This document shows positions 25,564 through 34,795 of a stretch of 64,000 nt of DNA, in pieces. How positions within the stretch are numbered: position 1 is the first letter of the stretch; each line of letters begins with the position of its first letter. Position numbers and translations under genes: made by a program. Source of the DNA: JADKAV01 sp041393775 (GTDB lineage: Bacteria > Actinomycetota > Actinomycetes > S36-B12 > UBA10799); contig JAWKJM010000007.1 of the NCBI GenBank assembly GCA_041393775.1, positions 174,200-238,199 on the forward strand. Direction: 5' to 3'. Below the pieces are notes generated by a model. That model saw only the letters and a program-made list of their open reading frames with translations, was not told the DNA's origin and made no database searches.

Positions 25564-28401
25564 GTGCAGGACAAACTCATCGTGCGGGGAGCCCGCGAGC
25601 ACAACCTCAAGGACATCCATGTGGAACTCCCGCGCGATGCCCTGATCGTGTTCACCGGCCTGTCGGGGTCGGGCAAGTCCAGTCTGGCGTTCGACACGAT
25701 CTTCGCCGAGGGACAACGACGCTATGTCGAATCCCTGTCGGCCTACGCCCGGCAGTTCCTGGGCCAGCTCGACAAGCCGGACGTGGACTTCATCGAGGGT
25801 CTCAGCCCTGCCGTTTCCATCGATCAGAAGTCCACGAACCGCAACCCGCGCTCAACAGTCGGCACCATCACCGAGGTGTACGACTACCTCCGCTTGCTCT
25901 ACGCCCGGATCGGCGTGCCCCATTGCCCGAGGTGCGGGAAACCCGTGTCACGGCAGACGCCGCAGCAGATCGTGGACCAGATCCTGCAGATGCCGCAGGG
26001 GACCCGTTTCCAGGTACTGGCGCCGATAGTGCGCGAGCGCAAGGGGGAGTTCGCCGACCTTTTCCGGTCCTTGCAGACTCAAGGATTCGCACGGGCGGAG
26101 GTGGACGGCAAGACCTATCCGCTCGACGCGGTCCCCAAGCTGCGGAAACAGGTGAAGCATTCGATCTCCGTGGTGGTGGACCGGCTCGTCGTCAAACCGT
26201 CGGGCAAGCGGCGGCTGACCGACACCGTGGAGACCGCTCTGCGACTCGGTGGCGGTGTCGTGGTCGTCGACCACGTGGATCTTGACGAGGACGACGCGGA
26301 CCGGCAGGTGACCTTCAGCGAGCACTTGGCATGCCTGGACGACGGGCTGAGTTTCGAGGAACTGGAGCCCCGGAGTTTCTCGTTCAACTCGCCCTTCGGA
26401 GCCTGCGCCGAGTGCAGTGGTCTCGGGACCCGGATGGAGGTCGATCCGGAACTGGTGATCCCGGACCCCGGCTTGAGCCTGGAGGATGGCGCGCTTGCTC
26501 CGATGAGCAGCGGCAGTTCGGCGGAGTACTTCCAGCGCCTCATGGAGGCGCTGGCCGAGGAACTGCACTTCGACATGCGCACGCCCTACGAGGATCTTGG
26601 CGAGGACATCCAGCACGTGCTTCTGCACGGGCGCGGTGAGCAGGTCGTCGTCCGGTACCGCAACCGGTACGGCCGCGAGCGCACCTACGCAACCGGCTGG
26701 GAGGGGGTGGTTCCCTACATCGAACGCCGCCACGCGAACGCCGAGTCGGATTCGTTGCGGGAGCGGTTCGCCGGGTACATGCGTGACATCCCGTGCCCGG
26801 CATGTCATGGTGCCCGCCTGAAACCGTTGAGCCTGGCGGTAACGATCGGGGGCAAGAACATCGCGGAGGTGGCTGCTCTGCCGATCGCCGATTGTGCGGC
26901 CTTCCTCGATGACGTCGAGTTGGACGACCGGGAGGCGCAGATCGCAGCGAGAGTGCTCAAGGAGGTCAACGCCCGGCTGCGGTTCCTCATCGACGTGGGT
27001 CTGCATTACCTGACGCTGGACCGCGCTGCAGGCACGCTGGCCGGCGGGGAGGCGCAACGGATCCGGCTGGCCACCCAGATCGGCAGTGGGCTGGTCGGGG
27101 TGCTCTACGTGCTCGACGAGCCCAGTATCGGTCTGCACCAGCGGGACAACCACAGACTGATCGAAACCCTGATCCGTCTGCGCGACCTGGGGAACACGTT
27201 GATCGTCGTGGAGCACGACGAGGACACCATCCGGGCCAGCGATTGGGTCGTGGACATCGGCCCGGCCGCCGGCGAACACGGCGGCCAGGTGGTCGTGTCC
27301 GGGCCTCTGAAGTCGCTGTTGAGGAGCAAGGACTCACTCACGGGGGCCTATCTGGCCGGCCGGCGCAGCATCGCAGTGCCGCCGATCCGGCGCCCGGTCG
27401 ACGCCGAGCGGGTGCTGACCGTCCACAACGCCAGGGAGCACAACCTCCAGGACGTCACGGTGGACTTTCCGCTCGGCGTGCTGGTCGCCGTGACCGGCGT
27501 GTCCGGCTCCGGCAAGTCGACGTTGGTGAACGACGTGCTCTACACGGTTCTGGCGCGCGAACTGCATGCTGCGCGCCGGGTCCCGGGCCGGCACCGGACC
27601 GTGACGGGCGTGGAGCTGCTGGACAAGGTGGTGCACGTCGATCAGGGACCCATCGGCCGAACGCCGCGGTCCAACCCCGCGACGTACACGGGCGTCTTCG
27701 ACCACATCCGCCGGCTCTTCGCAGAGACCGAGGAGGCCAAGATCCGTGGTTACGCTCCCGGGCGGTTCTCGTTCAATGTCAAGGGCGGCCGCTGCGAGGC
27801 ATGCACCGGTGACGGGACGTTGCGGATCGAGATGAACTTCCTGCCGGACGTCTACGTCCCCTGCGCGGAGTGCCACGGAGCGCGGTACAACCGCGAGACC
27901 CTGGAGGTGCACTACAAGGGCAAGACCATCGCAGGGGTCCTCGACATGCCCATCGAGGAGGCATCCGAGTTCTTCGCTGCCATCCCGGCCATCAACCGGC
28001 ACCTGAAGACGCTGGTGGACGTGGGGCTGGGGTATGTCCGACTGGGCCAACCCGCTCCGACGCTGTCGGGCGGGGAAGCGCAGCGGGTCAAACTGGCCAG
28101 CGAGCTGCAGCGTCGGTCAACGGGTCGAACGGTCTACGTATTGGACGAGCCCACCACCGGCCTGCACTTCGAGGATGTCAGCCGGTTGCTCGGGGTCCTG
28201 CACTCCTTGGTCGACAAGGGAAACACGGTCATTGTGATCGAGCACAACCTCGATGTGGTCAAGACGGTCGACTGGATCATCGACATGGGTCCCGAGGGTG
28301 GGAGTGGGGGCGGCACCGTGGTGGCTCAGGGCCCTCCCGAGCTCCTCGCGCAGACGCCGCACAGCTACACCGGCGAGTTCCTCGCCCCCATGCTGCGGTG
28401 A
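25564..28401 (+). CDS. uvrA: Excinuclease ABC subunit A
   Basis: 945 residues. Two ABC ATPase modules: Walker A GLSGSGKSSL near residue 33 and GVSGSGKSTL near 647; signature motifs LAGGEAQRIRLA and LSGGEAQRVKLA. Zinc-module cysteines are CPRCGKPV (residues 121-124), CAECSGLG and CPACHGAR in the first half, and CEACTGDG with CAECHGARY in the second. It recognises DNA damage as a dimer and loads UvrB. The GTG start follows TAGCCT by 6 nt. uvrA, uvrB and uvrC are within 11.3 kb here but in separate transcription units. No LexA-type SOS box was recognised upstream. Confidence 0.98.
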   Translation: MQDKLIVRGAREHNLKDIHVELPRDALIVFTGLSGSGKSSLAFDTIFAEGQRRYVESLSAYARQFLGQLDKPDVDFIEGLSPAVSIDQKSTNRNPRSTVGTITEVYDYLRLLYARIGVPHCPRCGKPVSRQTPQQIVDQILQMPQGTRFQVLAPIVRERKGEFADLFRSLQTQGFARAEVDGKTYPLDAVPKLRKQVKHSISVVVDRLVVKPSGKRRLTDTVETALRLGGGVVVVDHVDLDEDDADRQVTFSEHLACLDDGLSFEELEPRSFSFNSPFGACAECSGLGTRMEVDPELVIPDPGLSLEDGALAPMSSGSSAEYFQRLMEALAEELHFDMRTPYEDLGEDIQHVLLHGRGEQVVVRYRNRYGRERTYATGWEGVVPYIERRHANAESDSLRERFAGYMRDIPCPACHGARLKPLSLAVTIGGKNIAEVAALPIADCAAFLDDVELDDREAQIAARVLKEVNARLRFLIDVGLHYLTLDRAAGTLAGGEAQRIRLATQIGSGLVGVLYVLDEPSIGLHQRDNHRLIETLIRLRDLGNTLIVVEHDEDTIRASDWVVDIGPAAGEHGGQVVVSGPLKSLLRSKDSLTGAYLAGRRSIAVPPIRRPVDAERVLTVHNAREHNLQDVTVDFPLGVLVAVTGVSGSGKSTLVNDVLYTVLARELHAARRVPGRHRTVTGVELLDKVVHVDQGPIGRTPRSNPATYTGVFDHIRRLFAETEEAKIRGYAPGRFSFNVKGGRCEACTGDGTLRIEMNFLPDVYVPCAECHGARYNRETLEVHYKGKTIAGVLDMPIEEASEFFAAIPAINRHLKTLVDVGLGYVRLGQPAPTLSGGEAQRVKLASELQRRSTGRTVYVLDEPTTGLHFEDVSRLLGVLHSLVDKGNTVIVIEHNLDVVKTVDWIIDMGPEGGSGGGTVVAQGPPELLAQTPHSYTGEFLAPMLR

Positions 28402-28465
28402 GTCGATGCCGGCTTGCACGGCGATCCCGGGCGGATCCCATAGGCTGAATGGGATTGGAGTTGCC

Positions 28466-28915
28466 ATGTCTGAGATTGCGCGCAGAAACGTTCTTGCAGC
28501 CGGTGCGCTGGGAGTCGCCGGAGTCGCTCTGGTGGGCTGTTCCTCCGGCGGTGACACCGCCACCGAGACGCCTACGGACCAAGGGGGCGAGCAGACGATG
28601 CCGGCATCCCCGGCAACCAGCGGGGAGGGACTGGTCGCGGTGGCCGACGTGCCGCTCGAAGGCGGTGTCATCGTGGATTCCGGCCAGACCAAGGTGGTGG
28701 TGACGCAGCCCACACAGGACGACTTCGTGGGCCTCAGCGCTGTCTGTACGCATCAGGGGTGCCTGGTCAACGAGGTCACCGACCAACGGATCGTGTGCCC
28801 GTGTCACGGGTCCCAGTTCTCGATCACCGACGGCTCGGTCCTGCAGGGCCCGGCGACCAGCCCGTTGCCCCCGGTGGCCGTGAAGGTCGACGGCGACCAG
28901 GTCGTTCTGGGCTGA
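28466..28915 (+). CDS. Rieske 2Fe-2S lipoprotein with twin-arginine-like signal
   Basis: 149 residues. The signal reads ARRNVLAAGALGVAGVALVGC: twin arginines, a hydrophobic core and a lipobox-like LVGC with Cys at about residue 25. A Thr/Gly/Pro-rich linker follows. The Rieske domain in the C-terminal half holds both cluster motifs, CTHQGC and CPCHGSQF. It would be exported folded by Tat and lipid-anchored outside. GGAG precedes the ATG by 5 nt and TAGGCT at 28441-28446 is a likely -10 box. The partner redox enzyme is unknown; the next gene is an SGNH protein 9 nt downstream. Confidence 0.85.
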   Translation: MSEIARRNVLAAGALGVAGVALVGCSSGGDTATETPTDQGGEQTMPASPATSGEGLVAVADVPLEGGVIVDSGQTKVVVTQPTQDDFVGLSAVCTHQGCLVNEVTDQRIVCPCHGSQFSITDGSVLQGPATSPLPPVAVKVDGDQVVLG

Positions 28916-28924
28916 CCCATTCCC

Positions 28925-29563
28925 GTGCCTGTACACGACGAGGATTCCCTCGCTGCGCGGCTACCCACGATCCTGGGTGGTGTGTTGGCGACACTTGCGA
29001 TCGTCGTCGGTGGTTTGTGGGTCAGTGGTAAGGCCGGTCTTCCGTCCCCCCAGGCGGTACTGTCCCTGGCGGTGCCGCACTCGGGACCGATCCTGACCGG
29101 GCGTGTGTATGCCATCGGTGATTCGGTATTGCTGGGTGCGCGAACGTGTTTGTCCGGCACCGACATCAGGATCCACGCCCGCGAGAACCGGCGGATGGTG
29201 GATGGTGCCCGGCGGGTGGAGATCCGTGCGAGAAACGGCAAACTGCCGCCGCGGGTCCTGGTGGCGCTGGGAACCAACGGCCCGTTCGGTTTCAAGGCGC
29301 TGGATCGAGTGATGCGCGCTGCAGGACCCGACCGTTCGGTCTACTGGGTCACCGTCGAACTGCCGGATATCGATCGCTACGCCTATGAGAACAGGGCGAA
29401 CCAGCGGCTTCGGGCGATGCCCGGACGCTGGCCCAACGCCCACGTCATCGACTGGAACGCCAGCGTGCTGCCCGAGGGCCTCTACCCAGACGGGATCCAC
29501 CTGAATCCGGCGGGATGTCAGGCGTACGCGAATCTGCTGCTTCAGGGCGTCACCAAGGGCTAG
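28925..29563 (+). CDS. Membrane-anchored SGNH-like hydrolase
   Basis: 212 residues from a GTG 9 nt after the Rieske gene. One N-terminal helix (residues 14-33) is followed by an extracytoplasmic domain. It has VYAIGDSVLLGAR (block I Ser), VALGTNGPFG (block III Gly/Asn) and YPDGIHLNPAG (Asp-x-x-His). All catalytic positions are present, so it may be an active deacetylase or esterase of a surface polymer. Comparable stand-alone domains are fused to acyltransferases elsewhere in this window. A convergent relative lies at 30129-30722. Confidence 0.75.
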   Translation: MPVHDEDSLAARLPTILGGVLATLAIVVGGLWVSGKAGLPSPQAVLSLAVPHSGPILTGRVYAIGDSVLLGARTCLSGTDIRIHARENRRMVDGARRVEIRARNGKLPPRVLVALGTNGPFGFKALDRVMRAAGPDRSVYWVTVELPDIDRYAYENRANQRLRAMPGRWPNAHVIDWNASVLPEGLYPDGIHLNPAGCQAYANLLLQGVTKG

Positions 29564-29575
29564 TCCCGCCCTTCA

Positions 29576-29609
29576 GGAATCCGGTGCACGGGGCCGGGTG
29601 CTGGATTCC
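29576..29609 (+). terminator. Weak hairpin after the SGNH gene
   Basis: GGAATCC at 29576-29582 pairs with GGATTCC at 29603-29609 around a 20-nt GC-rich loop, 13 nt after the stop codon. The stem is short, so this is tentative. Confidence 0.35.
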
Positions 29610-29689
29610 GGGTTCTGCGAGGACTGGCGGTCGAGGTTCGCGTGCGGCCATGGGTGGTCCGAAGGGCTGGTCCAAACTGCTCGTGTGCT

Positions 29690-29836
29690 TGGCAGCCGCA
29701 GGAGTTTGGCCGCGAGGTTAGAGAACGTGCACGAGGTTAGAGAACGCACGTGTGGCTTCTCTAACGCCGTGCACGTCCTCTAACGCGAGCGATCTCCGCC
29801 CGGCATTTCCCCGCCTGAACGCCGCGGCCGGCCACG
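29690..29836 (+). repeat. Repeat family B, copy 1 (68-bp hairpin plus flank)
   Basis: Hairpin arms of 28 bp at 29717-29744 and 29757-29784 (about 25 of 28 pair) around the 12-nt loop CGCACGTGTGGC. Each arm contains two GTTAGAGAA-type blocks separated by CGTGCACGAG. A downstream flank with GCGAGCGAT and CGCCCGGCATTT follows. Outer limits are approximate. It is adjacent to copy 2 in the same orientation. Confidence 0.85.
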
Positions 29837-29837
29837 C

Positions 29838-30095
29838 ACGGGGTCTCCAGTCCGAAAATGGCTCGTGTACTCGGTCGCCGCAGAAGTGGGCCGCGAGGTT
29901 AGAGAATGGTCGCGAGGTTAGAGATTGTGCACGAGGTTAGTGAACGCACGTGTGGCTTCTCTAACTTCGTGCACGTTCTCTAACGCGAGCGGTTTCCGCC
30001 GGGCGTTTCCCGTCTGAAGGGGCGGCCGGCCACGGCCATGGAGAACTAACGCGAGCGATTTCCGCCCGGCATCTTCTCGCCTGACCGCCGCGGAG
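29838..30095 (+). repeat. Repeat family B, copy 2 (full element)
   Basis: Hairpin arms 29917-29944 and 29957-29984 with the same 12-nt loop. Upstream is a flank containing GGCTCGTGTACTCGGT and an extra GAGGTTAGAGAATGG block. Downstream are two tandem copies of the GCGAGCG...CCGCC...GCCTGA flank (29985-30040 and 30047-30095). The copies at 39465-39705 and 52365-52620 are the same element inverted. Limits are approximate. Confidence 0.85.
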
Positions 30096-30128
30096 ACGAA
30101 CCCAACCGGAGAGGTCCCCGCCACCCGG

Positions 30129-30722
30129 TCACCGAGGCGCGGTTCCGACGCCGTTCTCGCGCATCAGGCTGCGCAGCGCCTCAGCGATCATGCGGCCGCG
30201 CACTTCGTATCCGCCCGGCGTGAGATGGATGCGGTCCGAGGCGAGCAGGCGGGGGTGCTTGCGGATGAACGAGTCCCACCGCAGAACCGCCAGTTGGGTG
30301 CGCTTCTTGTCCAGTCTGCTGAGCATCCGGTTGACCTTGCCGTACGCCGACGAGCGCCACACCGACACCCACAGCACCGGACGATCACCGGCCCGCTTGA
30401 GGACGGTCTTGACGTGGCGCCGCATGGTCCGGGGATCGGGGCTGTCATTGGTGCCGAGCGCGACCACCCAGGCCTTCGCCTTGTGGCCGGCTGCGAGCCG
30501 GCTGATGCCGGTGGGGGTGTTGCGCCCGACCTGGGCGTCGACAGTGATCCGGCGGAAGTCCGAGCGCAATGACCTTTTGATGGCCGCCGAGGAGCCCACC
30601 GTCAGCGAGTCGCCCTCGACGAAGACCTTGCCGGTAGGTGTCGGCGCAGCAGCCATCGTGGCGGGAGCCGACATGGCCACTCCCGCGACCGCTATCGCCG
30701 CAGCCATGAGCTGAACTCGCAC
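30129..30722 (-). CDS. Secreted SGNH/GDSL-like hydrolase
   Basis: 197 residues from a GTG at 30722. A signal peptide covers about residues 1-25 (AAAIAVAGVAMSAPATMAAA). The mature domain shows FVEGDSLTVGSS (block I Ser), VVALGTNDSPD (block III) and SDRIHLTPGGYE (Asp-x-x-His). It is likely an exported esterase or deacetylase. TAGGAC lies 6 nt before the GTG, overlapping the divergent uvrC promoter region. It is convergent with the SGNH protein at 28925-29563, with repeat family B between them. Confidence 0.75.
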   Translation of the reverse strand: MRVQLMAAAIAVAGVAMSAPATMAAAPTPTGKVFVEGDSLTVGSSAAIKRSLRSDFRRITVDAQVGRNTPTGISRLAAGHKAKAWVVALGTNDSPDPRTMRRHVKTVLKRAGDRPVLWVSVWRSSAYGKVNRMLSRLDKKRTQLAVLRWDSFIRKHPRLLASDRIHLTPGGYEVRGRMIAEALRSLMRENGVGTAPR

Positions 30723-30741
30723 GAACTCGTCCTATCTGTCT

Positions 30742-30747
30742 TAGCCT
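30742..30747 (+). promoter_or_regulatory. Candidate -10 element for uvrC
   Basis: TAGCCT, then 7 nt, then the GTG at 30755; no Shine-Dalgarno. Confidence 0.5.
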
Positions 30748-30754
30748 GGGTGAT

Positions 30755-32713
30755 GTGGCAGACCCTGTGTCATACCGTCCGCCTGCGGGCAGCATCCCGC
30801 CCCTACCAGGTGTCTATCGTTTCAGAGATCCCGACACGCGTGTCATCTATGTGGGAAAGGCCACAAATCTCCGGAGTCGGTTGTCGAGCTACTTCCAGAG
30901 TCCTAAGGGGATGCATCCGCGCACGGCCGCGATGGTGCAGACAGCCTCTTCGGTGGACTGGGTGGTCGTCGAATCCGAGACCGAGGCGCTGCAACTGGAG
31001 TACCAGTGGATCAAGCACTATGCCCCCCGGTTCAACGTGAAGTACCGCGACGACAAGTCCTACCCGTACCTCGCGATCACGCTGAACGAGGAGTTCCCGC
31101 GGGTGATGGTGATGCGCGGTGAGAAGCGGAAAGGGGTGAAGTACTTCGGCCCGTACGCACAGGCGTGGGCGATTCGTGAAACGGTCGATCAGGTCCTGCG
31201 GGTGTTCCCGGTGCGCACCTGCAGCAATGGAGTATTCCACCGTTCCGCGCAGATGGGGCGGCCCTGTCTGCTGGGCTACATCGGCAAGTGCAGCGCCCCC
31301 TGTGTCGGGCGGATCTCGGAACCGGAGCACCGGAAACTCGCGCTGGACCTGGTGTCGTTCCTGGGCAACGGCACCGACCGCTTCACCAAGGACCTCGAGG
31401 CGCGGATGCGCGAGGCGGCCGCGGAGCAGGACTACGAAACCGCTGCGCGCTTGCGGGATGATCTGGGTGCGCTGCGACGGGCGATGGAACGCAGTGCCCT
31501 GGTTCTGCCCGCGGACACTAACGCGGACCTCGTCGGGCACATCGAGGACGACCTCGAAGCGGCTTTCCAGGTCTTCCACGTCAGGGGAGGCCGTGTGCGC
31601 GGACAGCATGCTTTCGTACTTGAGAAAGTAGCCGACGAATCGCCGACCGAACTGATGACCGGGGTCATGCAGCAGTTGTACGGCGACGACGAGGCGGACA
31701 TCCCTGCCGAGGTGCTGGTGACCGAACTGCCAGAACCCGCGGTGGGTCCGTGGCTGAGCCAGCGAGCGGGGCGACGCGTGGCCGTGAGGACCCCTCAGCG
31801 CGGCCACAAGCGGGCTCTGCTGGAAACGGTCACGGCCAACGCGAAGCAGACCCTGCAGTCGCACAAACTGCGGCGGGCCGGCGACCTCAGTGTCAGGGCT
31901 GCCGCGCTCGAGGAGATCGGTGACGCTCTGCAGATGTCGCAGGCGCCGCTGCGCATCGAGTGCATCGACATCTCCAATCTGCAGGGCAGCGACGTAGTGG
32001 CGTCCATGGTGGTGTTCGAGGACGGCCTGCCGCGCAAGTCCGATTACCGGCGGTTCGCGATCAGGGGTGTTGCCGGTCAGGACGACGTGGCCAGTGTCGC
32101 GGAAGTGGTGCGACGCCGGTTCACCCGGTACCTGGCCGAGCGAGCCGAAGCCACCGACATCGAATTCGGCCCATCGGGGGGAGCCAATGACGAGCGCAAG
32201 GCCTTCCGCTACCCACCGCAGCTGCTGCTGATCGACGGCGGCAGACCGCAGGTGGCTGCCGCCGAGACGGCGCTGCGGGAACTGGGGATCGACGACTTGG
32301 CCGTGGCCGGATTGGCCAAGCGGCTCGAGGAGGTGTGGGTGCCCGGCAGTGACGATCCGGTGATCCTGTCCCGGCGCAGCCAAGGCCTGTACCTGCTGCA
32401 GCGGATACGTGACGAAGCGCACCGGTTCGCGATCACCTATCACCGCCAGAAGCGCAGCCGGCGGCTGTCCACCAGTGTCGTCGAAGACATTCCCGGCGTG
32501 GGACCGAACCGCCGCAAGGCGCTCATGCGGGCCTTCGGATCGTTGTCCCGGCTGCGCAGGGCCACCGTGGAGGAACTCGCAGCGGTCCCCGGGATCAGCG
32601 CGGACCTCGCTGTGACGATCCAGGCGCAACTGGCCTCGGAGCAGGTTGCCCCCACGATCAATGTGACCACCGGCGAGATCATTGGCCAAGATGGGCCTGG
32701 GAGGTCTTCATGA
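30755..32713 (+). CDS. uvrC: Excinuclease ABC subunit C
   Basis: 652 residues. The N-terminal GIY-YIG nuclease is PLPGVYRFRDPDTRVIYVGKA (3' incision; shown here split by two tyrosines in GVY and IYVG). The UVR motif is EQDYETAARLRDDL near residue 225. The RNase H-like nuclease for the 5' cut begins at IECIDISNLQGSD and includes LLIDGGRPQVAAA. Tandem helix-hairpin-helix motifs end the protein (IPGVGPNRRKALMRAFGSL). The ATGA overlap with rapZ starts a conserved actinobacterial uvrC-rapZ-yvcK string. Confidence 0.98.
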   Translation: MADPVSYRPPAGSIPPLPGVYRFRDPDTRVIYVGKATNLRSRLSSYFQSPKGMHPRTAAMVQTASSVDWVVVESETEALQLEYQWIKHYAPRFNVKYRDDKSYPYLAITLNEEFPRVMVMRGEKRKGVKYFGPYAQAWAIRETVDQVLRVFPVRTCSNGVFHRSAQMGRPCLLGYIGKCSAPCVGRISEPEHRKLALDLVSFLGNGTDRFTKDLEARMREAAAEQDYETAARLRDDLGALRRAMERSALVLPADTNADLVGHIEDDLEAAFQVFHVRGGRVRGQHAFVLEKVADESPTELMTGVMQQLYGDDEADIPAEVLVTELPEPAVGPWLSQRAGRRVAVRTPQRGHKRALLETVTANAKQTLQSHKLRRAGDLSVRAAALEEIGDALQMSQAPLRIECIDISNLQGSDVVASMVVFEDGLPRKSDYRRFAIRGVAGQDDVASVAEVVRRRFTRYLAERAEATDIEFGPSGGANDERKAFRYPPQLLLIDGGRPQVAAAETALRELGIDDLAVAGLAKRLEEVWVPGSDDPVILSRRSQGLYLLQRIRDEAHRFAITYHRQKRSRRLSTSVVEDIPGVGPNRRKALMRAFGSLSRLRRATVEELAAVPGISADLAVTIQAQLASEQVAPTINVTTGEIIGQDGPGRSS

Positions 32714-33576
32714 ACAGCGACGAGTTCGAGGTGCTCATCGTGACGGGGATGTCCGGGGCCGGACGCAGTACTGCGGCGCGGGCCCTGGAGGATGCCGGCT
32801 GGTTCGTGGTCGACAACCTGCCCCCCTCCCTGCTGCAGGCCACGATCGATCTCCTCGAACCGCGTACCGACGTCCAACGGCTTGCTGTCGTGGTCGATGT
32901 GCGGGGCGGGCCGTTGTTCTCCACGTTGGTGTCGGTCGCCCAAGCATTGCGCGAGGCACATGCCAATGTGGGGATCCTGTTCCTCGAGGCGTCGGAGGAA
33001 GTCCTGGTCCGTCGCTTCGAGTCGTCGCGCAGGCCGCATCCGTTGCAGGAGGACGGAACCCTGCTAGACGCGCTGCGGGAGGAGCGCGTGATGCTGCAGG
33101 AATTCCGCGCGGGTGCCGACATGGTCGTGGACACCTCGACCCGGTCGGTGCACGACCTGCGCCGGGTGATCGAGGCGAACTACCGCGGTGCGGGTCCGGC
33201 GACCATCCGGGTCTCAGTCTTGAGTTTCGGCTTCAAATATGGGATTCCGGTCGACGCGGACATGATCGCAGATGTCCGCTTTCTGCCCAATCCGTTCTGG
33301 GTGCCGGATCTGCGTGAGCAAACCGGCCGGGACACCGAGGTCAGTGACTACGTCCTGAGCCGAGAGGGTGCGCTGGAGGTTCTGGAGCACTATGCGGGCA
33401 TCGTCGATCTGGTCGCCGAAGGGTATGTGCGGGAGGGCAAGCGCTACGTGACGATCGGGATCGGTTGCACGGGGGGCAAGCACCGCAGCGTGGCCATGGT
33501 GGAGCGGCTTGCGAGGATCCTGACCGACCATGGACACCAAGTGGTGGTGCAGCACAGGGATTTGGGGCGGGAATGA
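32710..33576 (+). CDS. rapZ: RNase adapter RapZ-like P-loop protein (YvcJ family)
   Basis: 288 residues. Walker A is VTGMSGAGRST (residues 11-21, with Arg in place of the usual Lys), followed by GWFVVDNLPPSLL. The C-terminal domain has SFGFKYGIP, DVRFLPNPF and IGIGCTGGKHRS, all family hallmarks. Proteins of this family bind nucleotides; E. coli RapZ controls GlmY/GlmZ small RNA decay, but actinobacterial members have no known sRNA target. It overlaps uvrC by ATGA and yvcK by ATGA. Confidence 0.92.
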   Translation: MNSDEFEVLIVTGMSGAGRSTAARALEDAGWFVVDNLPPSLLQATIDLLEPRTDVQRLAVVVDVRGGPLFSTLVSVAQALREAHANVGILFLEASEEVLVRRFESSRRPHPLQEDGTLLDALREERVMLQEFRAGADMVVDTSTRSVHDLRRVIEANYRGAGPATIRVSVLSFGFKYGIPVDADMIADVRFLPNPFWVPDLREQTGRDTEVSDYVLSREGALEVLEHYAGIVDLVAEGYVREGKRYVTIGIGCTGGKHRSVAMVERLARILTDHGHQVVVQHRDLGRE

Positions 33577-34529
33577 ATCCTTGGGCGCAGGCGCCGAACT
33601 GGACCACCGGACCGTCGGTGGTCGCATTGGGCGGGGGACATGGGCTGGCGGCAAGTCTGCGGGCACTGCGCCGGGTGACGGATTCGGTGACTGCCGTCGT
33701 GGGCGTCTCCGACGATGGCGGGTCATCCGGGCGGATTCGCCGGGAGTTGGGGTTGATGCCGCCTGGTGACCTTCGGATGGCGCTGGCGGCCCTGTGCGGA
33801 GATGACACCTGGGGCAGGACCTGGTCACGGGTTCTGCAGCACAGGTTCGAGGGCGCGGGCGAACTGGCTGGCCACGCGGTGGGCAACCTCCTCATCTCCG
33901 CGCTATGGGAGGAGACCGACGACGTCGTGGCGGGCCTCGACTGGGTCGCGGCCCTGCTCAAGGCGCAGGGGCGGGTGCTGCCGGTGGCTTGTGAACCGGT
34001 CGACCTCATCGCGCAGGTACGTGGTCTCGGCGGCCGGGATGTTGTCACCACCCTTCGCGGGCAGGTGGATATCGCAACCACCGCCGGGGAGGTGCTGTCC
34101 CTGCAGATCGACCCGCCAGACCCGTCGCCATGTGAGCCGGTGCTGGAGGCGATCGGCTCCGCCGAGATGGTCGTCCTGGGGCCCGGCAGCTGGTTCACAT
34201 CCGTGCTGCCACATCTGTACGTCGGACCCGTTCACGATGCGATCGTCGCCACCGCCGCCACCAGGGTCCTGGTCGTCAACGTGGCCCCGCAGGAGGGCGA
34301 GACCAGCGGTTTCACCCCGGCGATGTACCTGCGCAGCCTGGCTGGGACCTTCCCGGACATCCGCCTGGATGCGGTGATCGTGGATCCGACGTCTGTGCAC
34401 GACGAGCCACTCCTGCGTGCCGCGTGTGCCGACTTGGGGGCGGAGACAGTGATCGAGGAGGTGCGCCAGAGCGGCACGGTGCACGACGCCCTGCTGCTGG
34501 CGTCGGTGTTCCAGCGCCTCCTGGGCTGA
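33573..34529 (+). CDS. yvcK: YvcK/CofD-like gluconeogenesis factor
   Basis: 318 residues. VVALGGGHGLAASLRALR is the nucleotide-sugar-binding N-terminal loop and VVGVSDDGGSSGRIRRELG is the CofD-fold motif. GHAVGNLLISAL, LGPGSWFTSVLPHL and NVAPQEGETSGF complete the family pattern. YvcK proteins bind UDP-sugars and, in firmicutes and mycobacteria, are needed for growth on gluconeogenic carbon and for envelope homeostasis. The ATG overlaps the rapZ stop. A repeat C element lies between it and whiA, where many relatives have the genes directly adjacent. Confidence 0.92.
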   Translation: MNPWAQAPNWTTGPSVVALGGGHGLAASLRALRRVTDSVTAVVGVSDDGGSSGRIRRELGLMPPGDLRMALAALCGDDTWGRTWSRVLQHRFEGAGELAGHAVGNLLISALWEETDDVVAGLDWVAALLKAQGRVLPVACEPVDLIAQVRGLGGRDVVTTLRGQVDIATTAGEVLSLQIDPPDPSPCEPVLEAIGSAEMVVLGPGSWFTSVLPHLYVGPVHDAIVATAATRVLVVNVAPQEGETSGFTPAMYLRSLAGTFPDIRLDAVIVDPTSVHDEPLLRAACADLGAETVIEEVRQSGTVHDALLLASVFQRLLG

Positions 34530-34573
34530 ATGACTTGGTGGTCGTCGTGGTTCGGTGCGGCACCCGATCGCCC

Positions 34574-34689
34574 GTGTGACGAAGTTGCGGTGCCAGGCGG
34601 TAGTTCTGTCACGAAGGTGCGGGGTGCGTTGGGCGTGTCGTGCGCGACTTCGTCACACCGGCGTGTGCGCGGCGGCAACTTCGTGGCGT
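34574..34689. repeat. Intergenic repeat family C, copy 1
   Basis: GTGTGACGAAGT at 34574-34585 is perfectly inverted at 34647-34658. Between them is a related block TGTCACGAAGGTGC (34607-34620), and after them CAACTTCGTGGCG (34676-34688). All are variants of TGTGACGAAG(T/G)TGCGG in either orientation. The copy at 59726-59841 shares the blocks. Confidence 0.7.
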
Positions 34690-34795
34690 AGCCGGTCGAC
34701 GGCCCACCACGGAGCAAATGCACCGTGCCACCGGCACCCCGGGCGATCTGGACATTTCGATGCGGCGCCTTGACGCCGCGTGTGAGAATCGGCCC

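Noticed and set aside
29717..29984. Possible CRISPR array from repeated GTTAGAGAA blocks
   Set aside because: Repeats are palindromic, unevenly spaced and themselves part of a conserved hairpin element found at distant sites; no cas genes and no unique spacers.
34640..34795. Upstream extension of whiA through an in-frame Met
   Set aside because: The extension lies in repeat C and WhiA homologues begin MAMT at the chosen start.
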